DNA from: Maricaulis parjimensis
Lineage (GTDB): Bacteria; Pseudomonadota; Alphaproteobacteria; Caulobacterales; Maricaulaceae
Assembly: GCF_016817355.1 (NCBI RefSeq)
Contig: NZ_JADOTT010000002.1
Coordinates: forward strand, 1-56,344
DNA length: 56,344 nt
Direction of reading: 5' to 3'
Both the position numbers and the translations under genes were made by a program. The notes under the pieces were generated by a model that did no database searches, was not told the DNA's origin, and saw only the letters and a program-made list of their open reading frames with translations. This document shows positions 28,122-37,082 of this stretch, piece after piece. Each line of letters starts with the position of its first letter. The first letter of the stretch is position 1.

Positions 28122-28570
28122 TGCTGATGACACGTTTCTTTCCCCAAATCCTGCAGACCCTGTCCGCTTTCCGTGCCTCCAAGGCCGGCACGGCTGCGGT
28201 GGAATTCTCGCTGATCGTTCCCGTGCTCGCCGCGCTCCTTCTGGGCGTGTTCGATCTGGGCCGGATGACCTATGACCGAACCGACCTGCATGCCGCCGTG
28301 CGGGGTGGGGCCCAGTATTTCATGGCGGGCGGCGAGGATATTGATGAAGCCATCTCGATCGTGAACCGATCCTGGACCAATCGTCCGGAAAATGCCGCTG
28401 TCACCGTGGTGAAGTGCTGCCTGTGCGCGGAAGCCGATGCGCCCTGCGGCCAGCTTTGCCCGGACGGCAGTGTGCCGGACATTGTGCATGAGCTGGAAGC
28501 TACGGCTTATTTCACCGGCGTGTTCGGTGAGTATGAAGTGAGTGTGGAGGAGGTTGTCCGTGCGCGCTGA
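28118..28570 (+). CDS. TadE-like pseudopilin
   Basis: This 150-residue protein has the TadE signature near its start: KAGTAAVEFSLIVPVLAALLLGVFDLGRM, with Glu near +5 of the mature protein as in type IV-like pilins. The rest is a small periplasmic domain with a cluster of cysteines (CCLCAEADAPCGQLC), which could form disulfides. Prepilin-type processing would need a TadV peptidase encoded elsewhere. It overlaps both neighbours. Confidence 0.9.
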   Translation: MMLMTRFFPQILQTLSAFRASKAGTAAVEFSLIVPVLAALLLGVFDLGRMTYDRTDLHAAVRGGAQYFMAGGEDIDEAISIVNRSWTNRPENAAVTVVKCCLCAEADAPCGQLCPDGSVPDIVHELEATAYFTGVFGEYEVSVEEVVRAR

Positions 28571-28973
28571 TTGGAACCTTCTGCGGCGTTTCGGCCGCGA
28601 CCGCTCCGGGGCCGGCGCCCTGGAATTTGCCCTGATCTCCCCGGCACTGATCTTCATGATCATTGGCGTGATCCAGGTCTCGCTGGCGCTTTACAAGGGC
28701 TCCACCGTGCAATGGATCGCTGAGCGGGCTGTCCGTACCGCCATGATCGATGCCAGTGTCGACGCCTCGGCCCTGACCCAGATCATCCAGACCGATCTCG
28801 CCGAGATGGGCGAGGACCTCCAGGTCGAGGTAGCCTTCCAGGTCGATGATACCGGCGCCGTGCCGATCGGCCGGATCCAGGTGGATTACGCCTATCCGGT
28901 GACGCTCCCCCTGGTGGAAACCTTCTATGCCACTTTCTCGGTCGACAGTGTCGTGCCGATGCCCCAGGTGTGA
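28560..28973 (+). CDS. TadE/TadF-like pseudopilin
   Basis: I choose GTG 28560 because GGAGGAGG ends 7 bases upstream; a GTG at 28542 is possible but lies before that site. The 137-residue product has a basic N-terminus, RSGAGALEFALISPALIFMIIGVIQ and a membrane helix, as in minor Tad pilins. It overlaps the preceding TadE gene by 11 bases. With the two preceding genes it forms a three-gene operon of pseudopilin-like proteins without the assembly ATPase or secretin in the window. Confidence 0.87.
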   Translation: MRADWNLLRRFGRDRSGAGALEFALISPALIFMIIGVIQVSLALYKGSTVQWIAERAVRTAMIDASVDASALTQIIQTDLAEMGEDLQVEVAFQVDDTGAVPIGRIQVDYAYPVTLPLVETFYATFSVDSVVPMPQV

Positions 28974-29048
28974 TCAGACGGTTGGCGAGGGCAGGCGAGG
29001 ACCGCAAAATCCGTTGACGGCGGTCATCGGCCTTGCCAGACGAGAGGC

Positions 29049-30209
29049 ATGACCCATCTCGATACCGCCATCGACGAATTGCGCGAGCTTGTCGCGTTCG
29101 ACACGACCTCCCGAAACAGCAATCTGGCCCTGATCGACCATGTCGAGGCCAAGCTGACCGCGCTCGGCGCGGTGTGTGAGCGCATCCCTTCTGATGATGG
29201 GCTAAAAGCCAATTTGCACGCCCGCTTTGGTCCGGCCGTGGACGGCGGGGTGATCCTGTCGGGGCATACGGATGTCGTGCCGGTTGATGGTCAGCCCTGG
29301 ACGTCTGACCCGTGGGTGCTGACGGACAAGGGTGATGGCAAGCTCTATGCCCGCGGCACGTGCGACATGAAGGGCTTCTCGGCCTGCATCCTGGCGCTGG
29401 CGCCGAAAATGGCGGCGGCCGATCTCCAAAAACCCATCCATATCGCGCTCTCCTATGATGAGGAGGTTGGCTGTCTGGGGGCACCGGCCCTGATCGACCG
29501 GATCATGGAAGGCCCGATCAAGCCGGCCATGGTTGTGGTCGGTGAGCCGACCGACATGAAAGTCGTCACGGCGCACAAGGGCCTCTTCTCCATGGTGGTG
29601 AAGCTGCGCGGACGCGAGGCGCATTCCTCCCTGGTCAAGGATGGCGCCTGCGCGGTGACCCATGCCGTGCCGCTGATGAATTTCCTGGTCGAGGAAGCCG
29701 CGAAAATGGAAGCCGCGGCTCCGGCGGACAGCCTTTTCAGCCCACCCTATGGCACGCTGACGATCGGCGAGGTGAAGGGCGGGACGGCGCTCAACATCCT
29801 GGCGCTGGACTGCGAGTTCGGAACGCTGATGCGGCCCTGCCCCTGGGATGATCCGCACGGCCTGGCCGAGCGTCTGCGCGAGAAAGCGGCCGGCATTGAG
29901 GCCGAGATGCGCAAAGCCGCGCCGGAAGCGAAGATCGAGATTTCCGTGCGCTCCGACGTGCCGGCTTTCGCGCCCGAGGAAAATGGTCTGGCCGAGCGCC
30001 TGGCGCGCCAGCTGACCGGGGACAATTCCACCCGTGTCGTCAGCTATGGCACCGAGGCGGGGCAGTTCCAGAAAGCGGGCCTCTCCGTCGTGGTCTGCGG
30101 CCCCGGCTCGATCAGCCAGGCTCACCAGCCGGATGAATTCGTGGCGATCAGCCAGCTTCAGGAATGCTGCGGGTTCCTGGAGAATATGGTCGGCGTGCTG
30201 GAGGGTTAG
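29049..30209 (+). CDS. argE: Acetylornithine deacetylase (M20 family)
   Basis: At 386 residues this is a full-length M20 metallohydrolase. SGHTDVVPVDGQPW provides the first metal histidine and Asp, CDMKG follows, and EEVGC carries the catalytic glutamates; the dimerisation domain is in the middle. The close fit to ArgE, including AHKGLFSMVVKLRGREAHSS, supports removal of acetate from N-acetylornithine in arginine synthesis. Other M20 amidases are possible but less likely. It ends 4 bases into the convergent hydrolase gene. Confidence 0.9.
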   Translation: MTHLDTAIDELRELVAFDTTSRNSNLALIDHVEAKLTALGAVCERIPSDDGLKANLHARFGPAVDGGVILSGHTDVVPVDGQPWTSDPWVLTDKGDGKLYARGTCDMKGFSACILALAPKMAAADLQKPIHIALSYDEEVGCLGAPALIDRIMEGPIKPAMVVVGEPTDMKVVTAHKGLFSMVVKLRGREAHSSLVKDGACAVTHAVPLMNFLVEEAAKMEAAAPADSLFSPPYGTLTIGEVKGGTALNILALDCEFGTLMRPCPWDDPHGLAERLREKAAGIEAEMRKAAPEAKIEISVRSDVPAFAPEENGLAERLARQLTGDNSTRVVSYGTEAGQFQKAGLSVVVCGPGSISQAHQPDEFVAISQLQECCGFLENMVGVLEG

Positions 30210-31174
30210 GGGCCTTGCGGCAGGTCCGCGTCGCACTGGCCCCCGGCGATGGATGCAGACAGTGTCTCGCTGATGAATGTGATGGCGGTCGCGCGGGCGT
30301 CTTCATCCGAAAGAACGAAGTGATTGAGCTGACGGATGTCGGCAGAGACGGGCGCCGTCGGTGCCCGTCTTTCCAGGCGCGCGTTGGCGGCACGAACCAT
30401 ATCGGCGGACGGCCACATCTCGTCGAGTTCGCCGGCCAGCATCAGGGTGGGTTGGGTGATGTTTTCGACCGGGATCATCGCCCGGCTCACGGCGCGCTCA
30501 TTCTGCAAGGCATCCTGCAGGTATCGGCCCACGCGCCAGCGATCAAAAAACACGTCCGGCAGATGCCGGGACAGCCAGGGGTGCGGGACGAAGTCGAGAG
30601 GTTCGCCCGCAATGGACCAGCTGGAACGCGATCGTAGTGTGATGTGGGGTGATTGCCAGACAACATGGCTGGGGGAGGCGGCGACATAGGCGTCTGCCAA
30701 TGGGGTGTTGTTGATGGACAGCTCGCCTGAATAGGCCGCCAGAAGAAGGGCAAGCTCGCCACCCTTGGACGCGCCAATGATGGCGATGCACCGATTGTGG
30801 GCATTTCTCGAGCGGCGCGCTTGCGCCAAGGCATCAGCGATCGGTTCGAGCGGGCGTTCGATCAAGTGGGATGACTGTAGCTCATGTCCAAAATAGGAAA
30901 GGCTGAGCGTGGAGTAGCCGGCGCGCGTCAGATCAACGCCGATCTGACCAAACCAAAGCCCGCCATCGGAGCCTCCCAGCAAAACGACCAGAGGCGGCAA
31001 TCGTTCGGCGGACAGGTCAACTTCTGTCATTTGCAGAACGAGCGTGTTCTGTTCGACCGGATGCGAAACAGCAATTGACTGAACAGGTTGAGCATTCCCC
31101 GCCGTCGTGCCGACCAGGGCCAGTACACAAGCCAGCATGCTGGATCCCGGAAATTTGGACACGAGCGCCCCCAC
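30206..31174 (-). CDS. Secreted BAAT-like alpha/beta hydrolase
   Basis: The 322-residue product has an N-terminal hydrophobic signal (ACVLALVGTTAGNA) and an alpha/beta hydrolase core like the C-terminal domain of bile acid-CoA:amino acid N-acyltransferase/acyl-CoA thioesterases: GGSDGG in the oxyanion region, GASKGGELAL as nucleophile elbow, and LAGELDEMWPS for the acid loop. The histidine may be in QLNHF. Start is the GTG at 31174; the ATG at 31138 would give a shorter signal peptide. Substrate is unknown; probably esters or thioesters in the periplasm. Confidence 0.78.
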   Translation of the reverse strand: MGALVSKFPGSSMLACVLALVGTTAGNAQPVQSIAVSHPVEQNTLVLQMTEVDLSAERLPPLVVLLGGSDGGLWFGQIGVDLTRAGYSTLSLSYFGHELQSSHLIERPLEPIADALAQARRSRNAHNRCIAIIGASKGGELALLLAAYSGELSINNTPLADAYVAASPSHVVWQSPHITLRSRSSWSIAGEPLDFVPHPWLSRHLPDVFFDRWRVGRYLQDALQNERAVSRAMIPVENITQPTLMLAGELDEMWPSADMVRAANARLERRAPTAPVSADIRQLNHFVLSDEDARATAITFISETLSASIAGGQCDADLPQGP

Positions 31175-31218
31175 ACGTTCTGCGTGTTGTTCTAAGTGGG
31201 GGCGGTTGGACCAGCAAC

Positions 31219-31248
31219 AAAAAAGGGCGCCGCAACGGGCGCCCTTTT
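31219..31248. terminator. Intrinsic terminator downstream of sqdB
   Basis: An 11-bp perfect stem (AAAAGGGCGCC with its complement) and a 6-base loop lie 23 bases past the sqdB stop. A T-run follows on the minus strand. Confidence 0.85.
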
Positions 31249-31270
31249 CGCATTCGATATCGTGACAGAC

Positions 31271-32482
31271 CTATTCGGCAGCGGTCGTTTCGGCTTCCGG
31301 CTTGGCGGCAGCCTCTTCGCGGCCCTTGCCCCAATAGGAGATGCACGGGATTTTGGTCTTGTCGCAGCGCCCGGCATATTTGCGGGCGATGTCGGTAACT
31401 TCTTCCATCAGGCCGTCGGCCAGCGTGGTGGGTTTCAGGCCCATCTGCAGGAAGGTGTCGTTTTCCACGTGCAGGTCGTTCTCGTCCGCCTCATTGCGCG
31501 GATTGGGGACCAGCTGCATCTCGGCATTGGCCAGATCGGCAATCATCTTGGCCAGATCGCGGACGCGGTGCGTCTCGGTCATCTGGTTCATGATGCGGAC
31601 CTTTTCGCCATGCTGCGGCGGGTTCTCAACCGCCAGCTGGACGCAACGCACCGTGTCCTGGATATGGATGAAGGCGCGGGTCTGGCCGCCCGTGCCATGC
31701 ACGGTCATCGGATAGCCCACGGCGGCCTGCATCAGGAAACGGTTCAGCACCGTGCCGTAATCGCCATCATAATCGAACCGGTTGATCAGGCGCTCATCGC
31801 GCTTGGTCTCTTCCGTTTGCGTACCCCAGACGATGCCTTGGTGGAGATCGGTGATCTTCACCTGGTCGTTCTTGTTGTAGAAATGGAAGAAGAGCTGATC
31901 CTGGGTTTTCGTCATGTGGTAGATCGAGCCCGGATTGGCCGGGTAGAGGATTTCCTGGTCCTTGAGACCTTCATCCGTTTCGATCTTCACCTTGAGATAG
32001 CCCTCGGGAATTTTCATCCCGGCCGTGCCATAGCCATAGACGCCCATCGTGCCGAGGTGGACCAGATGGATGTCGCGGCCGCTCTCGACGATGGCGGCGA
32101 GCACGTCATTGGTGGCGTTGAGGTTGTTGTCGACCGTATAGCGCTTGTGGCGGGCCGACTTCATGGAGTACGGCGCGGCGCGCTGTTCGGCGAAATGGAC
32201 GATCGTGTCCGGCGTCTCGTCGGCAATCAGGTCCACCAGTTCCTGGTAGTCCTTGCCGATATTCATGTTCACGAATTTGATGTCGCGACCGGAAACCTCT
32301 TTCCAGGCCGCCAGTCGTTCCGACATCGGACGGATCGGTGTGAGGCTCTCGACTTCGAGTTCCACATCAATCTTGCGGCGGGACAGATTGTCCACGATGA
32401 CCACGTCGTGGCCCAGATTGGAAAGGTGAAGCGCCGTCGGCCATCCGCAGAAGCCGTCTCCACCAAGAACGATAACTTTCAT
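31271..32482 (-). CDS. sqdB: UDP-sulfoquinovose synthase
   Basis: This 403-residue extended SDR has the N-terminal Rossmann motif GGDGFCGWPTA, TMGVYG, the catalytic Tyr-Lys pair in IYHMTKTQ, and the long FHFYNKND segment, all diagnostic of SQD1/SqdB. The enzyme converts UDP-glucose and sulfite to UDP-sulfoquinovose, the head-group donor of the sulfolipid SQDG. The C-terminal Ala/Glu-rich tail (about residues 388-403) is probably disordered. No sqdA, sqdC, sqdD or sqdX gene is next to it, so the glycosyltransferase step must be encoded elsewhere. Confidence 0.93.
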   Translation of the reverse strand: MKVIVLGGDGFCGWPTALHLSNLGHDVVIVDNLSRRKIDVELEVESLTPIRPMSERLAAWKEVSGRDIKFVNMNIGKDYQELVDLIADETPDTIVHFAEQRAAPYSMKSARHKRYTVDNNLNATNDVLAAIVESGRDIHLVHLGTMGVYGYGTAGMKIPEGYLKVKIETDEGLKDQEILYPANPGSIYHMTKTQDQLFFHFYNKNDQVKITDLHQGIVWGTQTEETKRDERLINRFDYDGDYGTVLNRFLMQAAVGYPMTVHGTGGQTRAFIHIQDTVRCVQLAVENPPQHGEKVRIMNQMTETHRVRDLAKMIADLANAEMQLVPNPRNEADENDLHVENDTFLQMGLKPTTLADGLMEEVTDIARKYAGRCDKTKIPCISYWGKGREEAAAKPEAETTAAE

Positions 32483-32882
32483 GTACGTCTGCCCTCGACG
32501 TGTTGATCAATTGACCAAGGGTTCTCGCAAGGGGGCGGCCGTAATTCAAGTCCCGGCCTGCGCCACAGGCTGCCGAGACGCTGATTCAAAAATAAAACAG
32601 CACATTGTGACTGCGATCCGTACCGCTGCGGCGAGCGTGCTGGCCCCGGTAGCGTTATCATGGGTAATATTTCGCCAGCTTATGACAAAGCGCGATCTAT
32701 ATTTTGCGCACCTTGATCCGTGCTCGAATGATTGGCGCGCCTGCATCAGAAAATGAAAAACTTCCGTTTTCCGGGATTTCGTCACACTCCATCGGTGGAC
32801 GGGGGCGGGAAAGGCCGCTAAATCCGCGCCAGATTTGCCGGACTGGTTTGCAGATCCGGTGGCTGTCAAGGAGATGAAAAGC
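32483..32882. promoter_or_regulatory. 400-bp divergent intergenic region sqdB/gap
   Basis: This holds the promoters of both divergent genes. The part at 32580-32720 is AT-rich relative to the rest and contains TATATT at 32698-32703, a possible -10, but I could not pair it with a good -35. TTGATCAATTGA (32500-32511), which includes the palindrome TTGATCAA, sits close to the sqdB start. AAGGAG at 32868-32873 is the gap ribosome-binding site. I see no convincing extra gene. Confidence 0.4.
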
Positions 32883-33896
32883 ATGGCTCTTCGCGTCGCG
32901 ATCACCGGTTTTGGCCGTATTGGCCGCCTGGCACTGCGTGCCGTCCTGGAAAACAAGCGCTGGGACGAGATTGAAGTTGTCGCCATCAATGACAGCTCGA
33001 CGCCCGAGACCAATGCGCACCTGCTGACCTATGACAGTGTCCACGGCCGCTATCCGGGTGAGATCAAGGTGGGCGATGACTGGATCGATGCCGGCTTCGG
33101 CAAGATCCAGAAAGTCTCCAACCGCGATCCCAGCCAGCTGCCCTGGAAAGATCTGGGCATCGACATCGTCCTGGAATGCACCGGCAAGTTCAATTCCAAG
33201 GAAGCCTCGATGGCCCACATCGAAGGCTCCGGCGCCAAGAAGGTGCTGTGCTCGGCCCCGGCCAAGAATGCGGACAAGACCATCGTCTACGGTGTGAACC
33301 ACGACCAGCTCTCCGCCGACGACCTCGTCGTCTCCAACGCGTCTTGCACGACCAATGGTCTGGCCCCGGTGGCCAAGGTGCTCAATGATGCCGTGGGTAT
33401 CGAGCGCGGTCACATGACCACGATCCACGCCTATACGGGCGACCAGCCGACCCTGGACCGCAATCACAAGGATTTGCACCGTGCCCGCGCCGCGGCCATG
33501 TCCATGGTCCCGACCTCGACCGGTGCCGCCAAGGCTGTCGGCCTGGTCCTGCCGGAACTCGTTGGCAAGCTGGACGGTGCCGCGGTGCGCGTGCCGACCC
33601 CGAATGTCTCGCTGATCGATCTGGTCTTCACGCCGGGCCGTGCGACGACGGAAGCGGAACTGGCCGAAGCCGTGAAGGCCGCGGCCGATGGTCCGATGAA
33701 GGGCGTGCTGGGCTATGACAGCATCCCGCTCGTCTCCATCGACTATAATCATGACAGCCGTTCCTCGATCGTCGCCATCGACAAGATCAAGGTGATCGAT
33801 GAGCGCCTCGCCCGCGTGATGACCTGGTATGACAATGAGTGGGGCTTTGCCTGCCGCATGATCGATACCGCGGTCGCCATGGGCCGCTTTCTGTAA
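32883..33896 (+). CDS. gap: Glyceraldehyde-3-phosphate dehydrogenase, type I
   Basis: The ATG at 32883 lies 9 bases after AAGGAG; upstream in-frame starts have no site. The 337-residue enzyme has the NAD-binding GFGRIGR motif (10-16), the catalytic Cys155 in SNASCTTNGL, and the substrate-binding stretch SMVPTSTGAAKAVG. It oxidises glyceraldehyde 3-phosphate to 1,3-bisphosphoglycerate. The next gene, pgk, takes the product, 24 bp downstream, as in many proteobacterial gap-pgk operons. Confidence 0.97.
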   Translation: MALRVAITGFGRIGRLALRAVLENKRWDEIEVVAINDSSTPETNAHLLTYDSVHGRYPGEIKVGDDWIDAGFGKIQKVSNRDPSQLPWKDLGIDIVLECTGKFNSKEASMAHIEGSGAKKVLCSAPAKNADKTIVYGVNHDQLSADDLVVSNASCTTNGLAPVAKVLNDAVGIERGHMTTIHAYTGDQPTLDRNHKDLHRARAAAMSMVPTSTGAAKAVGLVLPELVGKLDGAAVRVPTPNVSLIDLVFTPGRATTEAELAEAVKAAADGPMKGVLGYDSIPLVSIDYNHDSRSSIVAIDKIKVIDERLARVMTWYDNEWGFACRMIDTAVAMGRFL

Positions 33897-33920
33897 GCCG
33901 AACTGACAGGGCTGGACGAC

Positions 33921-35132
33921 ATGACCGAGATCCGCCGCATCCAGGATGCTGACGTCGCCGGCAAGCGCGTGCTTGTCCGCGTCGATTTCAACGTGCCGAT
34001 GAAAGATGGCGAAGTGACGGACGATACCCGTCTGCGCGCGGCCCTGCCGACCATCGAATACCTGACCGAGGCGGGTGCCAAAGTCGTCCTGCTGGCGCAT
34101 TTCGGCCGTCCCAAGGGACAGGTCGTGCCGGAAATGTCGCTGGAACCGGTCTGCCAGCCGCTGGCCGACCTTCTGGGTGAAGCGATCAGCTTCTGCACGG
34201 AAACCGTGGGTGAGCACGCCGCCTCTGCCGTCGCCGATCTGGAAGACGGCGACGTGATGCTGATGGAAAACACGCGTTTCCATGCCGGTGAAGAGAAGAA
34301 TGACTCGGCCTTCGCCCAGCTCCTGGCCGAACTTGGCGATCTCTATGTTGACGATGCTTTCTCCGCGGCCCACCGCGCCCATGCCTCCACCGAGGGCGTG
34401 GCCCAGCTCCTGCCGGCCTTCGCCGGCCTGGCCATGCAGCGCGAGATCGACCATCTGGTCGCCGCCCTGGAAGCGCCGCAGCGTCCGGTGATTGCTCTCG
34501 TGGGCGGTGCCAAGGTCTCCACCAAGATCGATCTCCTGCAGAATCTGGTGAAGAAGGTCGACATCCTCTTCGTCGGTGGCGGCATGGCGAACACGCTTCT
34601 GCATGCGCAGGGCGTGAAAGTCGGGGCCAGCCTGTGCGAGAAGGATCTGGTCGACACGGCCCGCGCCATCCTCGCCGCGGCTGAGGAATCCGGCTGCAAG
34701 CTGATGCTGCCGAGCGATGTCGTTCTGGCCAAGGAATTCAAGCCCAATCCGGACACCCGCTTGGCGGCCGTCACGGATGTGGCTGATGATGAAATGATCC
34801 TGGATTGCGGTCCGGCGACCGTCGTGGCCCTGTCGCTCGCGATGGAAAGCGCCAAGACGCTGATCTGGAACGGTCCGCTGGGGGCCTTCGAGACCAAGCC
34901 CTTCGACACGGCAACTGTGGCGGCTGCCGAGCACGCGGCCAAGATGGCCAAGTCCGGCGATCTGGTCGCGGTGGCCGGTGGCGGCGACACGGTCGCTGCA
35001 TTGAACCAGGCCGGTGTGGCCGATGATTTCACCTTCATCTCGACGGCGGGCGGTGCCTTCCTGGAGTGGATGGAAGGCAAGGAATTGCCGGGCGTGGCCG
35101 TTCTCCTCGAAGCCGAGGGTGTCGAGGCCTGA
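33921..35132 (+). CDS. pgk: Phosphoglycerate kinase
   Basis: The 403-residue protein contains the PGK signature [11 protein letters not shown] near the N-terminus, [20 protein letters not shown] and the C-terminal nucleotide-binding loops GGGDTVAAL and [18 protein letters not shown]. It catalyses ATP formation from 1,3-bisphosphoglycerate. It sits between gap and fba, completing a lower-glycolysis cluster; fba is separated by 189 bp and may have its own promoter. Confidence 0.97.
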   Translation: MTEIRRIQDADVAGKRVLVRVDFNVPMKDGEVTDDTRLRAALPTIEYLTEAGAKVVLLAHFGRPKGQVVPEMSLEPVCQPLADLLGEAISFCTETVGEHAASAVADLEDGDVMLMENTRFHAGEEKNDSAFAQLLAELGDLYVDDAFSAAHRAHASTEGVAQLLPAFAGLAMQREIDHLVAALEAPQRPVIALVGGAKVSTKIDLLQNLVKKVDILFVGGGMANTLLHAQGVKVGASLCEKDLVDTARAILAAAEESGCKLMLPSDVVLAKEFKPNPDTRLAAVTDVADDEMILDCGPATVVALSLAMESAKTLIWNGPLGAFETKPFDTATVAAAEHAAKMAKSGDLVAVAGGGDTVAALNQAGVADDFTFISTAGGAFLEWMEGKELPGVAVLLEAEGVEA

Positions 35133-35321
35133 CCGGAAGCCGATTGCCTCCCTGCGAGGCGGATGGTAACGATAACATGAATTCTGCCGGGACGGACGAA
35201 TGCCTATTCGCCTGACCCCGGTGGGCAAGCGAGCCGCACCGTATTACAACGGTCCGGACGACAGTTTGGGCGGGCCTGGGGTCCGCGCCGCGGAAGCAGA
35301 TCACGAACTGGGGTAGATGTG

Positions 35322-36359
35322 ATGGATCTCGATCAACTCAACGAAATCGCCTGTGGCATGGTGGCACCCGGCAAGGGTCTCCTCGCCGCGGACGAATCCA
35401 CCGGCACGATCGGCAAGCGCTTTGCCTCGATCAATCTGGACTCCACGCCGGACAATCGGCGCGACTGGCGCGAAATGCTGTTCCGCACCGAGCCGGCCAT
35501 GTCCGAGCGGATTTCCGGCGTCATCCTGTATGATGAAACCATTCGCCAGACCGCCAAGGATGGCACGCCGCTGGTCAAGCTGATCCAGGATGCCGGTTCC
35601 ATTCCGGGCATCAAGGTCGATACGGGTGCCAAGCCGCTGGCCGGTGCCGAAGGCGAGACCATCACGGAAGGCCTGGACGGGCTGCGTGACCGCCTGGCCG
35701 ATTATTACGAGCTGGGTGCGCGCTTCGCCAAATGGCGGGCCGTGGTCAATATCGGGGCCCAGGGTGATGAGAGCATCCCGTCCCAATACTGCATCAACAC
35801 CAACATGCATGCCCTGGCCCGTTACGCCGCGCTCTGCCAGGAAGCCAATATCGTTCCGATCGTCGAGCCGGAAGTCATCATGGACGGCGATCACTCGATC
35901 GAGCGCTGCTATGAAGTCACCGAGTTCGCGCTGAAGACGCTGTATCGCGAACTGTTCGATCAGGGCGTCGTGCTGGAAGGCACGATCCTGAAGCCGAACA
36001 TGGTGATCTCCGGCACCAAGGCCGCTGATCGCGCCAGCCCGGAAGAAGTCGCCGACATGACCGTCCAGTGCCTGGCCAATTGCGTGCCGGCCGCTGTTCC
36101 GGGCATCGCCTTCCTGTCGGGCGGCCAGTCCGACGAGGAAGCCACGCATCACCTGTCTTTGATGAACGGCTCCTACGACCTGCCCTGGCCGCTGACCTTC
36201 TCCTATGGCCGCGCCCTGCAGGCCGCACCGCTGGCCGCCTGGGCCGGCAAGCCCGAGAATGTCGCGGCCGGCATGGCAGCCTTCAACCACCGCGCCAAGA
36301 TGAATGGTCTGGCCGCGCTGGGCGAATACGAGCCGGACATGGAAAAAGAACTGGCCTAA
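35322..36359 (+). CDS. fba: Class I fructose-bisphosphate aldolase
   Basis: The 345-residue protein matches the class I (Schiff-base) aldolase family: GLLAADESTGTIGKRF near the start and GTILKPNMV holding the Schiff-base lysine. No class II zinc motifs are present. It splits or forms fructose 1,6-bisphosphate. A GTG directly before the ATG (35319) is an equally possible start. It ends at a strong palindromic terminator shared with the convergent secreted-protein gene. Confidence 0.95.
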   Translation: MDLDQLNEIACGMVAPGKGLLAADESTGTIGKRFASINLDSTPDNRRDWREMLFRTEPAMSERISGVILYDETIRQTAKDGTPLVKLIQDAGSIPGIKVDTGAKPLAGAEGETITEGLDGLRDRLADYYELGARFAKWRAVVNIGAQGDESIPSQYCINTNMHALARYAALCQEANIVPIVEPEVIMDGDHSIERCYEVTEFALKTLYRELFDQGVVLEGTILKPNMVISGTKAADRASPEEVADMTVQCLANCVPAAVPGIAFLSGGQSDEEATHHLSLMNGSYDLPWPLTFSYGRALQAAPLAAWAGKPENVAAGMAAFNHRAKMNGLAALGEYEPDMEKELA

Positions 36360-36385
36360 GTCAGTCGTTTTTTGAATGCCGAACA

Positions 36386-36415
36386 CAAAAAACGGGGCCC
36401 CGCGGGGCCCCGTTT
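36386..36415. terminator. Bidirectional terminator, copy 1
   Basis: A perfect 24-bp palindrome (36391-36414; half site AACGGGGCCCCG) has A-run and T-run flanks, so it can end both fba and the convergent gene at 36439. The same 30-bp block recurs at 36967-36996. Confidence 0.85.
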
Positions 36416-36438
36416 CCGTTTGAGCGGTGTGAACCGGA

Positions 36439-36876
36439 TCAGAATTCGGTGAAGTAGAGCGTGGCGTTGGCCGTGCCACCACCATAGACGCCCACCCAGA
36501 TGTCGTACTGGCCGGAGCCGGACATGACGAGGGCCGGATCGAAGCCGTTCACGTCATCGGAGCAATACCAGGACCCGTCCGGGGCGTTGACCACCAGTGT
36601 GGTGTCGGAACCGGAGGTGGCGCCGATCGTGATCCGGCCGCCGCTCCATTGCAGGCGCACGTCCGGAGCGTTCGAGATCATGCCGGCGCAGCCGACATTT
36701 GACGCATTGATGGAACCACCGGCGACCACTTCGACGCCGTACGGGTCCGGCGCAAAGCCGGCGCTCAGCGAGGCCGTGCCGAAATTCGGGCTCAGCGACC
36801 AGTCCTGAGCGAAGCTGGCACCCGACAGGGCCAGAGCGGCGACAGCAGCCGTGGCTGCGATTTTGTTGAACATCAT
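36439..36876 (-). CDS. Small secreted protein, tandem paralogue A
   Basis: This 145-residue protein has a signal peptide (cleavage near GASFAQ) and a single beta-rich domain of about 120 residues with four cysteines' worth of potential disulfide pairing (visible Cys in VGCAG and WYCSD). Motifs SAGFAPDPYGVEVVAGG, VVNAPDGSWYCSDD and GQYDIWVGVYGG recur in alphaproteobacterial proteins that are sometimes labelled peptidase S1 without catalytic residues; I see no Ser-His-Asp triad. Function is unknown; the fold resembles a pre-peptidase-C-like or carbohydrate-binding beta sandwich (inference). Confidence 0.85.
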   Translation of the reverse strand: MMFNKIAATAAVAALALSGASFAQDWSLSPNFGTASLSAGFAPDPYGVEVVAGGSINASNVGCAGMISNAPDVRLQWSGGRITIGATSGSDTTLVVNAPDGSWYCSDDVNGFDPALVMSGSGQYDIWVGVYGGGTANATLYFTEF

Positions 36877-36966
36877 GTTCCCCCTTGAAGAAAATGCGCG
36901 ACGTCGCGCGGCGGGACGTTAGGACAGTCCGCCTAAGCATTGAAGGAAAAACGGGAAATCTTCCCA

Positions 36967-36996
36967 ACAAAAAACGGGGCCCCGCGGGGCCCCGTT
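36967..36996. terminator. Bidirectional terminator, copy 2
   Basis: This repeats the 24-bp palindrome (36973-36996) of copy 1, including six preceding bases. It lies 86 bases past the stop of the 37083-37547 gene on the minus strand and would end its transcript. Confidence 0.82.
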
Positions 36997-37082
36997 CTCG
37001 TTTCAGCTGAGCTTTGGTCTGGTTTCTTGGTGGTCGGTTTGCCGAACCGCGAAACCGGTGCCCGCTTTCGCTGGCAATCCGA

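Noticed and set aside
28542-28559. GTG 28542 as start of the last TadE-like gene
   Set aside because: The GGAGGAGG ribosome-binding site lies inside this segment, correctly placed for GTG 28560.
32580-32720. Possible small gene in the sqdB/gap region
   Set aside because: The only frames have no ribosome-binding site and no plausible protein composition.
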